IMG/VR virus record: IMGVR_UViG_3300031857_007891
Span: 1-64,000 of that record
From: a virus
Reading direction: 5' to 3' (one strand)
Length of the DNA: 64,000 nucleotides
The notes below the pieces were generated by a model. That model worked only from the letters and a program-made list of their open reading frames with translations. It made no database searches and had not been told where the DNA came from. Positions 1 through 6,363 of this stretch are shown in pieces. Numbering within the stretch: position 1 is the stretch's first letter; the number at the start of each line of letters is the position of its first letter. A program made the translations under genes and the position numbers.

Positions 1-1687
1 TCATATCAGCTGAACTACCCTGAATTGGGGTATTCTTAGAGGCTCTTTCGATAGAACCCAGCTCCATAAAGCTGTCTCTATCCCCATACATTTTAGGGGT
101 CCAGCTATCAAACCATCTCTTCCTATAAAAAGGATGAAAGGTTGTGACATAGCCGTACCTCTTTCCAAATTCTCCCTGATCATTAAGAAACTTCTTAATA
201 GTTGGGAAGGCTTTGAAATACTTATCAATCAAATCTTTTGCTTCACTAAGTGTAGAGTTAATAGTCTCAGATAATTTCTTAGGCCCCATTCCATAAGCCA
301 ATCCAAAGTTGATTGTCTTAACCTGTGTCCTAAGTTTCTTGTGTTCCTTACACTCACACTTCTGATTACTTAAGTAGAATGCACAATCTGACTCGGCTGC
401 AGCATGCCATACCTGTCCAAATACTAACTCAGCACATACTGAGTGTAAGTCTTCATTGTTTCTGAGAGCTTTCAAGAACACAGGATCTCCAGACCCATAA
501 GCAATTACATTCAACTCTTGGCTTGAGTAGTCAGAGGATACAAACACCCATCCATGTGGAGCAACGAAACAGTTACGATACTCATTAGTTGCTGGGATCT
601 GCTGCATATTAGGTTCACTAGATGAGACACGACCTGTGTCTAGTATCTGTTGAAAGTTAGTATGCACCTTACCATCACAGCTAATATAGCTATCGAAGTT
701 AGTCCCGAATGCTGATGCTAGTTTGCTCTTCTCCTTATACTTAATGTACTCATCAATCAGTGGATGCTTATACCTATAAGGAGCTAGCTTCTTACCATTC
801 ACATCCTCAATCTTAGGGAATAGAGTCTGGAATATCTTTAGTGTTTGACTTGGGCTATCCCAATTCACTGTTGAATCCTTAATCTCTTCCTCAGCAAGGA
901 ATAAGTCTAGCTGTTTCTTAGCCTTGTACTGATTGAACTCTGGATAGGATAACAGAAGCTTGTCTAATTGATTAGCTAGAACTAAACTCTCTTGTTTGTT
1001 TCTATCAGCTAACTTCTTCCAAGCTTCGAGGTTAATCTCTAGCCCGTTGTATTCAATCTCAGAGAATACAATGACTGCATAGTTCTCCAGGCTAGCCACA
1101 TTAGATAGGTTCTGTAACTTAAGCAAGTCTACCTGTTGGAAATAGATATCTATTAGATACTCTACATCCTTAGCACCATAGACAATCTGATCATCAGTGA
1201 ATGGACTTGAAGATGTTTGTGTAAACCTGTTACGTACAGACTTATCTAGTTCCTTGCCTAGATACCTGTTGACAAGTTTAGCTAATCCAAATCCGTAATC
1301 AGTTTTACCACAGTGTAGAATCTTCTCACATAGATATGTATCATGAATGTTTACAGTATCTATATGCAGATAGTGCTTAATAAACTTGTAATCGAACTTT
1401 GCATTGTGAAATATCTTAACGATATCCTCATTGTTCAATACCCTAGTTAGTTGCACCTGATCCATGTAAGTTAGATCTCTACAATCAATTACATACTGAC
1501 GCTCTGAGTCTCCAATCTGAAGCATTAACAACTTCTTACATGTGAAATCAAATCCTTCGGTCTCTGTATCTACCCCTAAGACTTGCTTAGTTAGTAGAAA
1601 CTCAACCGCTTCTTCGATTGTTGATGTGTTGAAGTTACTCGGAATCAGGCTGCTGTTCTTGCTGATGTAGTAAATGCTGTTGCTCAT
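1..1687 (-). CDS. polA: DNA polymerase I family (family A), C-terminus off the left edge
   Basis: Replicative DNA polymerase with proofreading. The reading frame is open from an ATG at 1687 (protein starts MSNSIYYIS) to base 1, giving at least 562 residues. The N-terminal part is a DnaQ-like 3'-5' exonuclease: motif I GVDTETEGFD with D40/E42, motif II HNAKFDYKF, motif III YGAKDVEYLIDIY. The polymerase part carries DTGRVSSSEPNMQQIP, motif A SSDYSSQEL with D386, motif B KTINFGLAYG and the NTPIQGSSAD block just before the edge. Motif C (HDE) must lie outside the window. The start codon overlaps the upstream 77-aa gene by 53 nt, so translation may be coupled. Family A polymerases replicate many crAss-like phages. 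Function is near certain; the exact start is less so. Confidence 0.97.
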   Translation of the reverse strand, partial: MSNSIYYISKNSSLIPSNFNTSTIEEAVEFLLTKQVLGVDTETEGFDFTCKKLLMLQIGDSERQYVIDCRDLTYMDQVQLTRVLNNEDIVKIFHNAKFDYKFIKHYLHIDTVNIHDTYLCEKILHCGKTDYGFGLAKLVNRYLGKELDKSVRNRFTQTSSSPFTDDQIVYGAKDVEYLIDIYFQQVDLLKLQNLSNVASLENYAVIVFSEIEYNGLEINLEAWKKLADRNKQESLVLANQLDKLLLSYPEFNQYKAKKQLDLFLAEEEIKDSTVNWDSPSQTLKIFQTLFPKIEDVNGKKLAPYRYKHPLIDEYIKYKEKSKLASAFGTNFDSYISCDGKVHTNFQQILDTGRVSSSEPNMQQIPATNEYRNCFVAPHGWVFVSSDYSSQELNVIAYGSGDPVFLKALRNNEDLHSVCAELVFGQVWHAAAESDCAFYLSNQKCECKEHKKLRTQVKTINFGLAYGMGPKKLSETINSTLSEAKDLIDKYFKAFPTIKKFLNDQGEFGKRYGYVTTFHPFYRKRWFDSWTPKMYGDRDSFMELGSIERASKNTPIQGSSADM

Positions 1688-1868
1688 GTTGTTCTGCAAT
1701 TTTGTGGTAAATGTACGCCATCACATTGGCTGCAAACTCTAGATCATACGTAGCATTACCAAACTGGAAGATCTTTTCTCCACGTTCAGCTGCTATCATA
1801 GCCTGTAGTTCAAACGCTTGATAAGTCCCAGACTCCATCAAGTCAAATACGAATTTCATTCTACTCAT
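1635..1868 (-). CDS. small unknown protein upstream of the DNA polymerase
   Basis: A 77-residue protein (MSRMKFVFDLMESG...) whose last 53 nt overlap the start of the polymerase gene. An alternative start is MKFVFD, three codons in. It is predicted mostly helical, with a Gln/His-rich C-terminus (EQHEQQHLLHQQEQQ) and no recognisable domain. Its position just ahead of the polymerase suggests co-transcription and perhaps a replication role, but that is inference only. Upstream the sequence is AT-rich, with a weak TAAATTTA element on this strand at about 1879-1886. Confidence 0.65.
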   Translation of the reverse strand: MSRMKFVFDLMESGTYQAFELQAMIAAERGEKIFQFGNATYDLEFAANVMAYIYHKIAEQHEQQHLLHQQEQQPDSE

Positions 1869-1906
1869 TGTATATATTAAATTTAAATTGTTTCGTAACT
1901 AGTAAC

Positions 1907-1931
1907 AAACGGACAGTGTTCCCGTTTTTTT
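1907..1931 (+). terminator. terminator-like hairpin
   Basis: AAACGG (1907-1912) pairs with CCGTTT (1922-1927), followed by a run of T on the plus strand up to 1931. It points rightwards, although no plus-strand gene lies to its left in the window, so it may instead guard against read-through or be chance. On the minus strand the T-run is poor. Confidence 0.35.
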
Positions 1932-1949
1932 CTTATTATATCCCACAGA

Positions 1950-1986
1950 ATAGACAGCAGGCAATCCCAAACCTGCTATAGTCTAT
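1950..1986. other. 12-bp bulged hairpin
   Basis: ATAGAC+AGCAGG (1950-1961) pairs with CCTGCT (1972-1977) and GTCTAT (1981-1986), leaving a 3-nt ATA bulge and a 10-nt loop. There is no T-run on either side, so it is not a typical terminator. It sits between the tRNA-like element and the 77-aa gene and could be a processing or stability hairpin on the minus-strand transcript. Confidence 0.45.
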
Positions 1987-2025
1987 CCAATGGTTATTCG
2001 TAAGTACACAATGACGGGATTATTG

Positions 2026-2116
2026 AAACCAAGATGGGATTCGAACCCATATCTTAACGAGAACAGTACTTCTAAAACAAAAACTCGTTATGCTCTACCA
2101 GTTGAGCTACTTGGTT
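2026..2116 (-). tRNA. tRNA-like element with oversized anticodon arm
   Basis: Read on the minus strand, the outer parts fold as a tRNA. The acceptor stem is AACCAAG/CTTGGTT, followed by TA at positions 8-9. The D arm is GCTC-AACTGGTA-GAGC and the T arm ATGGG-TTCGAAT-CCCAT. No CCA is encoded. The middle is abnormal: TAACGAG pairs with CTCGTTA over 7 bp around a 22-nt loop, where a normal anticodon arm has 5 bp and 7 nt. The element is about 19 nt too long for a class I tRNA and no class II fold fits. It may hold a short insertion or intron, be a decayed tRNA, or be a tRNA mimic. The anticodon cannot be assigned: reading the 3' side of the loop as CTGTTCT would give GTT (Asn), which is speculative. 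Confidence 0.7.
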
Positions 2117-2131
2117 TACCATTAGTTAGCC

Positions 2132-2737
2132 TTAGCTAAAGAATGGTGATGAGTCAAATGAACCACCAGCAGGAATACCAGCAGATACATTTGTCTTAGC
2201 TGCATCAGCCTCAAGGAAGATGTGAGTAGCTTTGTTAAACACTACACGAGTGTTAGCAAAGATATACATACCTTGGTGAGTGATGAAGTCTCCATCTTTA
2301 CCACGACGCTTAGCCGCAGTCTCGATGTTGCTAGCCTGCCACTCAGTAGGAGTAACAGTCTCTTCAACTTGCACCTTCAATGGGAATGCTTCGCCATTGA
2401 TAACAGCAATTGGATTGATGATGTTAAGAGGCAGGATCTCACGTCCCATCTGGTCAACATCCCAATCAGCATCATCCATAAGGTTGATGTTGAGGTAGAT
2501 TGAAGCATCCTTAGCTTCAGCAGTTAGCCATGCACGACGAGCACCATTCCCTTGTGAGAAACGGTCGTCGCTCTTGTTAAACAAAGCCAATGGGTTTGCT
2601 GCATTAGATTGTGTTTTGACAATCTCAGCAAATTCCAATTGGATTTTACCCCCGTTAACTTTACGAGCTTGGAGGAGGAGAGTTTGACCCGCTTGCAATC
2701 CTTGCAACGAGCCACTGTTGATTGTGTTTTTCATCAT
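2132..2737 (-). CDS. abundant early-region protein, possible ssDNA-binding protein
   Basis: A 201-residue protein starting MMKNTINSG. No family is recognised with certainty. It is rich in beta-type segments, has aromatic and basic patches in the middle, and ends in a short tail with acid and phenylalanine (FDSSPFFS), loosely like the tails of phage and bacterial SSBs. Arginine is often CGT, unlike the AGA-rich neighbours and like the major capsid gene, which hints at high expression. It sits near the DNA polymerase. The SSB idea rests on position, expression signature and tail only. That this is a real gene is much surer than its function. Confidence 0.85.
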   Translation of the reverse strand: MMKNTINSGSLQGLQAGQTLLLQARKVNGGKIQLEFAEIVKTQSNAANPLALFNKSDDRFSQGNGARRAWLTAEAKDASIYLNINLMDDADWDVDQMGREILPLNIINPIAVINGEAFPLKVQVEETVTPTEWQASNIETAAKRRGKDGDFITHQGMYIFANTRVVFNKATHIFLEADAAKTNVSAGIPAGGSFDSSPFFS

Positions 2738-2837
2738 GATTTTGATGATTTTAAATAAAAATTAAATGAATGAATTGATTTTACCACTCTGCATTAAAGG
2801 GCTTGTGACCTTCAGTTGTTACACTGGCTGCATTAGT

Positions 2838-2858
2838 AAAAGGGGACTAAGCCCCTTT
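2838..2858 (-). terminator. intrinsic terminator overlapping a stop codon
   Basis: On the minus strand AAAGGGG-CTTAGT-CCCCTTTT forms a 7-bp stem with a 6-nt loop and a T-tail. The TAG stop of the 2847-3215 gene lies within the hairpin. It ends the small-gene unit coming from the right and separates it from the 201-aa gene. Confidence 0.85.
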
Positions 2859-3215
2859 AAACATTCTAACTAGATCAGCATGATCATCGTTAAACTTTGG
2901 ATCAACTTTAGATAGCTCAGGCATACCTAACTGTTTAGCTGAATAAACGTAATGATCTACACAACCCCATCCATAGTTGAGGTTGAATGTAGTCTTTACA
3001 TATTCTTCCAAAGCTTTTTCGACATCACTACCGAATGCTCTATGTAGTTTTCTGTACTCATTTAATGTGAGCCCATCGAGTCTAGGAGTATAGCCCATGT
3101 CAAACCATGAGCTATCTCCTGTACTAACTCGCACTTTTTCAGCAACAAATGTGATGATAGGAAACGGTATAGTTGTTTCTATCTCAACTCTTTTGGTGTA
3201 AGTAAGTGTGTTCAT
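2847..3215 (-). CDS. unknown 122-aa protein
   Basis: The start at 3215 (MNTLTYTKRVEIET) is preferred because it comes one base after the stop of the upstream gene. A longer form from 3275 would overlap that gene by 59 nt. No domain is recognised. The sequence has a beta-rich N-terminal half (VEIETTIPFPIITFVAEKV) followed by a helical part with GFG-like and YGWGC segments. It ends inside a terminator hairpin, so it is the last gene of its unit. Confidence 0.75.
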   Translation of the reverse strand: MNTLTYTKRVEIETTIPFPIITFVAEKVRVSTGDSSWFDMGYTPRLDGLTLNEYRKLHRAFGSDVEKALEEYVKTTFNLNYGWGCVDHYVYSAKQLGMPELSKVDPKFNDDHADLVRMFKGA

Positions 3216-3216
3216 G

Positions 3217-3630
3217 TTAGTAACTGATTCTATCTGATTCATCCCCATCGAAATGAGTATACTCATCAGGTTCAACTAATTTGAATAAAGCATGATTGCC
3301 TTTAACAGATATCAAATGATATGTATGTGGCATGCATGATTTAACCGCAGCTTCAGCGTCATACCACTTGTGGTCACCCCATCTTTCTGCTAATCCACCA
3401 TACTCATCGAAAGATAAGATGCTACCATCAGCATTAGCTTCGAATACATATGTTTCATCAGCATCATAGCTAGTAGATGCAATGATGTATTCTGGGACAG
3501 CACTACGTTCATAGTATTCCTCAGGTGCTAATTCAGATTCATTAAGCATGTCAAGAAACCATTGCTCATTTATAGTTTCAGGGATGTTGAGACCATCGTG
3601 GTCATCGTTGATTAATTCTTCTTTTGTCAT
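3217..3630 (-). CDS. unknown acidic 137-aa protein
   Basis: The start at 3630 (MTKEELINDDHDG) is chosen over 3660 because an A/T-rich leader directly precedes it and the extra ten residues look non-conserved in type. The protein is very acidic, with many Asp/Glu and aromatic residues (EEYYERS, YDADETYVFEANADG) and no membrane segment. Such small acidic proteins in phage early regions often bind or mimic host factors, but nothing here shows a target. It is followed at 1-nt spacing by the 122-aa gene, so the two are co-transcribed. Confidence 0.75.
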   Translation of the reverse strand: MTKEELINDDHDGLNIPETINEQWFLDMLNESELAPEEYYERSAVPEYIIASTSYDADETYVFEANADGSILSFDEYGGLAERWGDHKWYDAEAAVKSCMPHTYHLISVKGNHALFKLVEPDEYTHFDGDESDRISY

Positions 3631-3667
3631 GATTTTATATGTGTTAGTTAATGATTGCAAATAAAAG

Positions 3668-3716
3668 TAACGGTTTAAGCCTCACCGTTAAGCTACTATT
3701 GTATGAAGTCCAATAG
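3668..3716 (-). other. two hairpins, the first a weak terminator candidate
   Basis: TAACGGT (3668-3674) pairs with ACCGTTA (3684-3690). On the minus strand it is followed by CTTTTATTTG, so it may be a weak terminator or attenuator after the 64-aa gene. A second perfect stem, CTATTG (3696-3701)/CAATAG (3711-3716), stands next to it. Confidence 0.5.
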
Positions 3717-3725
3717 TTAAAGTCC

Positions 3726-3920
3726 TTATCTATCCCATCCACATCCTCCATTATCCTTGGATATGAAGTTGTTATGATGGGTTGTTCTTAGATGATCTTG
3801 ATGATAACTATGCTTAGTTGATGAACAACTAGTCATGAAGATTACCATCAGGATAATGCCAAGGATAAACAGAGCAAAGGCTGTTATATCTTCAGCAAAC
3901 TTATGTCTATTCTCTTTCAT
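3726..3920 (-). CDS. small membrane or lipoprotein-like protein
   Basis: 64 residues. A basic N-terminus (MKENRHK) leads into a hydrophobic stretch at about residues 12-29, then FMTSC with Cys32 in an approximate lipobox, then a short His/Ser-rich hydrophilic tail ending NGGCGWDR. It could be a lipoprotein or a single-span inner-membrane protein. It lies 12 nt after the two-TM gene, suggesting a small membrane-protein operon, perhaps for envelope modification or superinfection exclusion. That role is inference. Confidence 0.65.
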   Translation of the reverse strand: MKENRHKFAEDITAFALFILGIILMVIFMTSCSSTKHSYHQDHLRTTHHNNFISKDNGGCGWDR

Positions 3921-3932
3921 AGTGTGATAGTA

Positions 3933-4160
3933 TTATCGTTGAGATTCTAATTGCTCAGACACTACAACTATGTAGAATATAGTAACCATAAGAGATACGA
4001 ATGACATTACTCCACAGTATACAACAGATTGTATATCATTGAGGTAATGACCTAAGTTAAGAGTAATCAAACAGTGCATTACAGCTGGTAAGACATATGT
4101 AATGCAGGTAATCAGTGCAAGTTGCACCATCTTGAATAAGAAACTAAATGTGTGTTTCAT
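3933..4160 (-). CDS. small two-TM membrane protein
   Basis: 75 residues from the start at 4160 (MKHTFSFLF). A longer frame from 4247 exists but would run through a hairpin-rich leader. Two hydrophobic segments lie at about residues 10-34 and 45-67, with a short loop containing HYLNDIQ and a charged C-terminus (SEQLESQR). No family is recognised. It is the first gene after the 600-nt hairpin region and forms a pair with the 64-aa membrane protein. A one-mismatch promoter element TAAACTTG lies on this strand at 4189-4196. Confidence 0.6.
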   Translation of the reverse strand: MKHTFSFLFKMVQLALITCITYVLPAVMHCLITLNLGHYLNDIQSVVYCGVMSFVSLMVTIFYIVVVSEQLESQR

Positions 4161-4179
4161 GATGTTGATATGATTTAAG

Positions 4180-4780
4180 TTATTGATTACAAGTTTAATA
4201 TCCCCTCTGCACTCAGTTGTAATAGTTTTAAATGTGGTTGTCTCCACTTATCCTTGTTGATATTATCTCAGGTTACTACTTTTATTACAACTGCTATCCC
4301 TTGGGAAGATAGTTATGGTGCATTAAATATTGAGGGTTATCTGGACACCCACAAACGCCAGCAGCTTACTGGATAGATACTCGGTTAAAGGAAGAGTAAC
4401 GATACTATAAAGTTAACATACTATTTACTGCGGCACCGTATGTTAGGGTAGTAACCGTATCTTTTATTAGAGTCAGTATGTATCTGACTAATTAGATAAG
4501 CAGTTTATACACATGCTTAGGTGCTGTGTAAGACATTATTGTTTAGTCTTACTAGTTGCGACAAGGATTGCTGCCTTGCACTGTAGTTGTATTGATGTTG
4601 GTCATCACCCTGTTATATAGTAGTAACTGTATTGCTATAGGTTACAGTCAGACCTTATCTGTGTCTCTGTTAATTAGACACAAGAAGTTAAAGTGTGATA
4701 TCATAGTATATAATCATTTGGTTGATTAGTATGATACCACACTTAATGGATGTGAGAGTATTGGCAATCAATCTCTCCAA
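4180..4780. other. gene-free region packed with hairpins
   Basis: No convincing gene is seen on either strand. Perfect or near-perfect stems follow each other: ATTACAA/TTGTAAT around 4190-4220; TAACATAC 4414-4421/GTATGTTA 4438-4445, nested in GATAC 4401-4405/GTATC 4457-4461; AGTCAG 4471/CTGACT 4484; TACACA 4508/TGTGTA 4525; GTAAGAC 4528/GTCTTAC 4546; CAAGG 4562/CCTTG 4574; TGATG 4593/CATCA 4603; TGTGTCT 4660/AGACACA 4676; a 15-bp arm 4691-4705/4730-4744 with one mismatch; GAGAG 4754/CTCTC 4773 with inner ATTG/CAAT. It may encode structured RNA or protein-binding sites. No tRNA T arm is visible. Confidence 0.6.
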
Positions 4781-4840
4781 CACACATAATAATTTATTAG
4801 TAACTATCGTAGTAACGAGTATCGACATAAAAAATAAACA

Positions 4841-4871
4841 AAAAAAAGGGGGACGAATGTCCACCCTTTTT
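4841..4871 (-). terminator. intrinsic terminator after the 98-aa gene
   Basis: On the minus strand AAAAAGGG-T-GGAC-ATTC-GTCC-C-CCCTTTTTTT forms a long stem with one mismatch, a 4-nt loop and a strong T-tail. It begins about 11 nt past the stop of the 4882-5178 gene. Confidence 0.9.
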
Positions 4872-4881
4872 AAACGAATGA

Positions 4882-5178
4882 TTACTTCTGTTCGTTTTTA
4901 ATGATTCCTTTTGCTTTTGCAGCAGCAAGAATCTTGTCGAACTTAGGATGGTCGACATGAACAAATCGAACCATATCGTCTGTTTCAAATTGTTTTTGGA
5001 TTGATTTAAATCCAACAAACATAATTTCACCGTTAATGACATCGATTTCATCGTCGTCACTAATTAACTCACGAGTTGAAAGAATGATGCCCTTTAGGGT
5101 ACCAGTCTTTAGACAAAGTGATGCGGAAGCAGCTGCAACCATGTTGCTCTGCTCTTGAACTTGTGCTTTTTTAGCCAT
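4882..5178 (-). CDS. unknown 98-aa protein with its own terminator
   Basis: Starts MAKKAQVQEQ at 5178; a longer frame from 5238 would include an unlikely leader and a hairpin. The N-terminal half is Ala/Ser-rich, the middle has an acidic DDDEIDVINGE turn, and the C-terminus is a Lys/Ala-rich helix (KILAAAKAKGII). No family is recognised. It is a single-gene unit with a structured 5' region (5217-5404) and a strong terminator, so it is probably regulated and well expressed. Confidence 0.75.
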   Translation of the reverse strand: MAKKAQVQEQSNMVAAASASLCLKTGTLKGIILSTRELISDDDEIDVINGEIMFVGFKSIQKQFETDDMVRFVHVDHPKFDKILAAAKAKGIIKNEQK

Positions 5179-5216
5179 TGTGTTTGAATTTATGAAGTTT
5201 ACGAATAAATTATTAT

Positions 5217-5404
5217 GGCGGATATACTTATCCACCACAACTTAGCGGGGGTCATTGAATACGTAGGATCTCACTCTCAAAAAATTTCCCCAATAAAAAA
5301 TTTTTGTAACAAATTTTTCACAGATTTGTTACAGTATAATGTGGTTTAAGGGTAATAAACTCCTTATCAGATACAGGATACAGCTAGATTCACACTATAG
5401 TGTG
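5217..5404 (-). promoter_or_regulatory. control region of the 98-aa gene
   Basis: The roughly 285-nt gap 5179-5464 has no gene. It holds a leader hairpin (GGCGGATA 5217-5224/TATCCACC 5229-5236, one G-U pair), a 9-bp perfect inverted repeat GTAACAAAT 5306-5314/ATTTGTTAC 5324-5332, and a 14-nt perfect palindrome CACACTATAGTGTG at 5391-5404. The phrase TGTGGTTT recurs near 5340 and 5401. These look like operators for a regulator, but the protein is unknown. I see no exact TAnnTTTG promoter on this strand. Confidence 0.5.
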
Positions 5405-5411
5405 GTTTTAA

Positions 5412-5442
5412 TAAAAAGAAAAAGCCCCAATTGCTTGAGGCT
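5412..5442 (-). terminator. intrinsic terminator after the Ig-like gene pair
   Basis: On the minus strand AGCCTCAA-GCAA-TTGGGGCT forms an 8-bp stem (one G-U pair) with a 4-nt loop, followed by TTTTTCTTTTT. It closes the unit holding the 5780-6100 and 5465-5770 genes. Confidence 0.9.
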
Positions 5443-5464
5443 AGTTCTTAGGGTTAAGACGGAT

Positions 5465-5770
5465 TTATTTTAGCTCTACGTTTAGAACTACAGGGTTCAA
5501 ATTTACGGGATTTACTACGTTAATAGTAAACTTGTGGATAACTTGACTATTGTTAACTACAAATAGTACGTTAGTAATCCCCTCTTTAGCTGCCGTAATG
5601 ATTGCTTGATTCTCCATAGTCTCAGCCTCTACGACTGGGTCATTATCAAAGAACCATGCAACTCCATTAGGAGCATTAACTGCTTCTACCTTGAATTTCT
5701 CCCCAACACTAACGTCGAGTTTTTCAAAGTTGTAAACAGCTGCATTGTCGAAGTATACATTAAGATTCAT
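5465..5770 (-). CDS. small Ig-like (Big_2-type) protein
   Basis: 101 residues. The pattern VGEKFKVEAV...VAWFFDNDPVVEAE...AIITAAKEGITNVLFVV...INVV matches a bacterial Ig-like Big_2 domain: a tryptophan in the core strand, then the A/G-rich turn before a strand. No signal peptide, so it is not exported by Sec. Single Ig-like domains of this size in tailed phages usually decorate capsids or tails, and it is the second gene of a two-gene unit of Ig-like proteins beside the late operon. The domain call is fairly good; capsid decoration is inference. Confidence 0.75.
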   Translation of the reverse strand: MNLNVYFDNAAVYNFEKLDVSVGEKFKVEAVNAPNGVAWFFDNDPVVEAETMENQAIITAAKEGITNVLFVVNNSQVIHKFTINVVNPVNLNPVVLNVELK

Positions 5771-5779
5771 GGCTTAATG

Positions 5780-6100
5780 TTATTTAGGTTCAACAGCAGA
5801 TACAATACCGAGAGCTTGAGCTTCAGCAGCAACTACAGTGTAAACAATAGTCTCAGTAATAGTACGAACTTCCTCAGCATCGAGATCAGCATCAGCAGAT
5901 ACTTCGATGAGGTTAGCTACGTTAGGTTGACCAGAGATGATGTAGCAAGACAAGCCATCAGCAGAAGGCTCGAGAGTGCAATCACCTGATACTACAGTCC
6001 ATACAGGAATTCCGTCAACAGTTGCAGGGTTACCAGCAGCAGTTGTTGGGTTAATAGATACGAGAACTTTCTCTTCGTTGGTTGATGAAATTGGGAACAT
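5780..6100 (-). CDS. small Ig-like protein, possible virion decoration
   Basis: 106 residues with the layout of a phage Ig-like domain: a strand KVLVSINPTT, the motif GIPVWTVVSGDCTLEPSADG (Trp in a strand followed by an acidic turn), then SCYIISG and a run of EVSADADL. Codons are rich in GCA/GCT/GTA and suggest good expression. It is the first gene of a minus-strand unit transcribed divergently from the late region, with a near-consensus promoter at 6135-6142. Its likely partner is the Ig-like gene 9 nt downstream. A role in decorating the head is inferred. Confidence 0.75.
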   Translation of the reverse strand: MFPISSTNEEKVLVSINPTTAAGNPATVDGIPVWTVVSGDCTLEPSADGLSCYIISGQPNVANLIEVSADADLDAEEVRTITETIVYTVVAAEAQALGIVSAVEPK

Positions 6101-6134
6101 GTGATTTAAAATTTTTAAGATTTAATTAGAGGCA

Positions 6135-6142
6135 CGAAGATA
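6135..6142 (-). promoter_or_regulatory. near-consensus Bacteroidota promoter (-7), minus strand
   Basis: TATCTTCG on the minus strand matches TAnnTTTG with one change, giving a leader of about 29 nt for the Ig-like pair. The same TTCG variant (TACATTCG, 32430-32437) precedes the 32441 gene. No clear -33 element. Confidence 0.4.
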
Positions 6143-6165
6143 CTAAATCCAATTCCATTTTATAC

Positions 6166-6173
6166 TAACTTTG
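6166..6173 (+). promoter_or_regulatory. Bacteroidota-type promoter (-7) opening the right arm
   Basis: TAACTTTG is an exact match to TAnnTTTG. The expected transcription start near 6179 leaves a leader of about 26 nt before the ATG at 6205. The region 6101-6204 is thus a divergent promoter region between the left and right arms. No clear -33 TTG. Confidence 0.6.
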
Positions 6174-6204
6174 GGATAAATAAGAAACGAAACAAACTAG
6201 TAAA

Positions 6205-6345
6205 ATGTCTAAGATTAAAGCAGGTACGTCGAATTCATTCAGTCCAAACCCTAGAAGAAAGAGACCAGGGGTACATTCTAAGAAGAAGTTCTCAAAACTA
6301 AAAAGTTCAAAACTTTACAAAAAAGTTTCTAGAGGGCAAGGTTAA
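6205..6345 (+). CDS. 46-aa highly basic protein
   Basis: A short gene (MSKIKAGTSNSFSPNPRRKR..., ending SRGQG) with about a third Lys/Arg. The core PNPRRKRPGVHSKK and the tail KKVSRGQG recall small conserved proteins I know from Bacteroidota phages, all without known function. Its charge suggests nucleic-acid binding or packaging with the genome. It is the first gene after the late promoter at 6166, and its stop directly precedes the promoter of the structured RNA candidate. Confidence 0.75.
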   Translation: MSKIKAGTSNSFSPNPRRKRPGVHSKKKFSKLKSSKLYKKVSRGQG

Positions 6346-6350
6346 TTTGT

Positions 6351-6358
6351 TACATTTG
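6351..6358 (+). promoter_or_regulatory. Bacteroidota-type promoter (-7) of the RNA candidate
   Basis: TACATTTG is an exact TAnnTTTG match, identical to the element before the GroES-like gene (12105-12112). Using the 5-nt spacing seen at three other promoters, transcription should start at 6364, the first base of the closing helix of the RNA candidate. The element overlaps ATTTGTTAC (6345-6353), the same half-site as in the 5306-5332 inverted repeat. Confidence 0.6.
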
Positions 6359-6363
6359 CAGAT

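Noticed and set aside
4180-4780. A tRNA cluster
   Set aside because: Many hairpins exist but no GGTTCGAATCC-type T arm or acceptor pairing of 7 bp around 70-90 nt could be found.
4797-5060. 87-aa minus-strand frame beside the 98-aa gene
   Set aside because: It overlaps the 98-aa gene and runs through the terminator at 4841-4871.
5606-5989. 127-aa plus-strand open frame across the Ig-like genes
   Set aside because: It lies antisense to two well-supported genes with better codon use and a terminator; its composition is that of a shadow frame.
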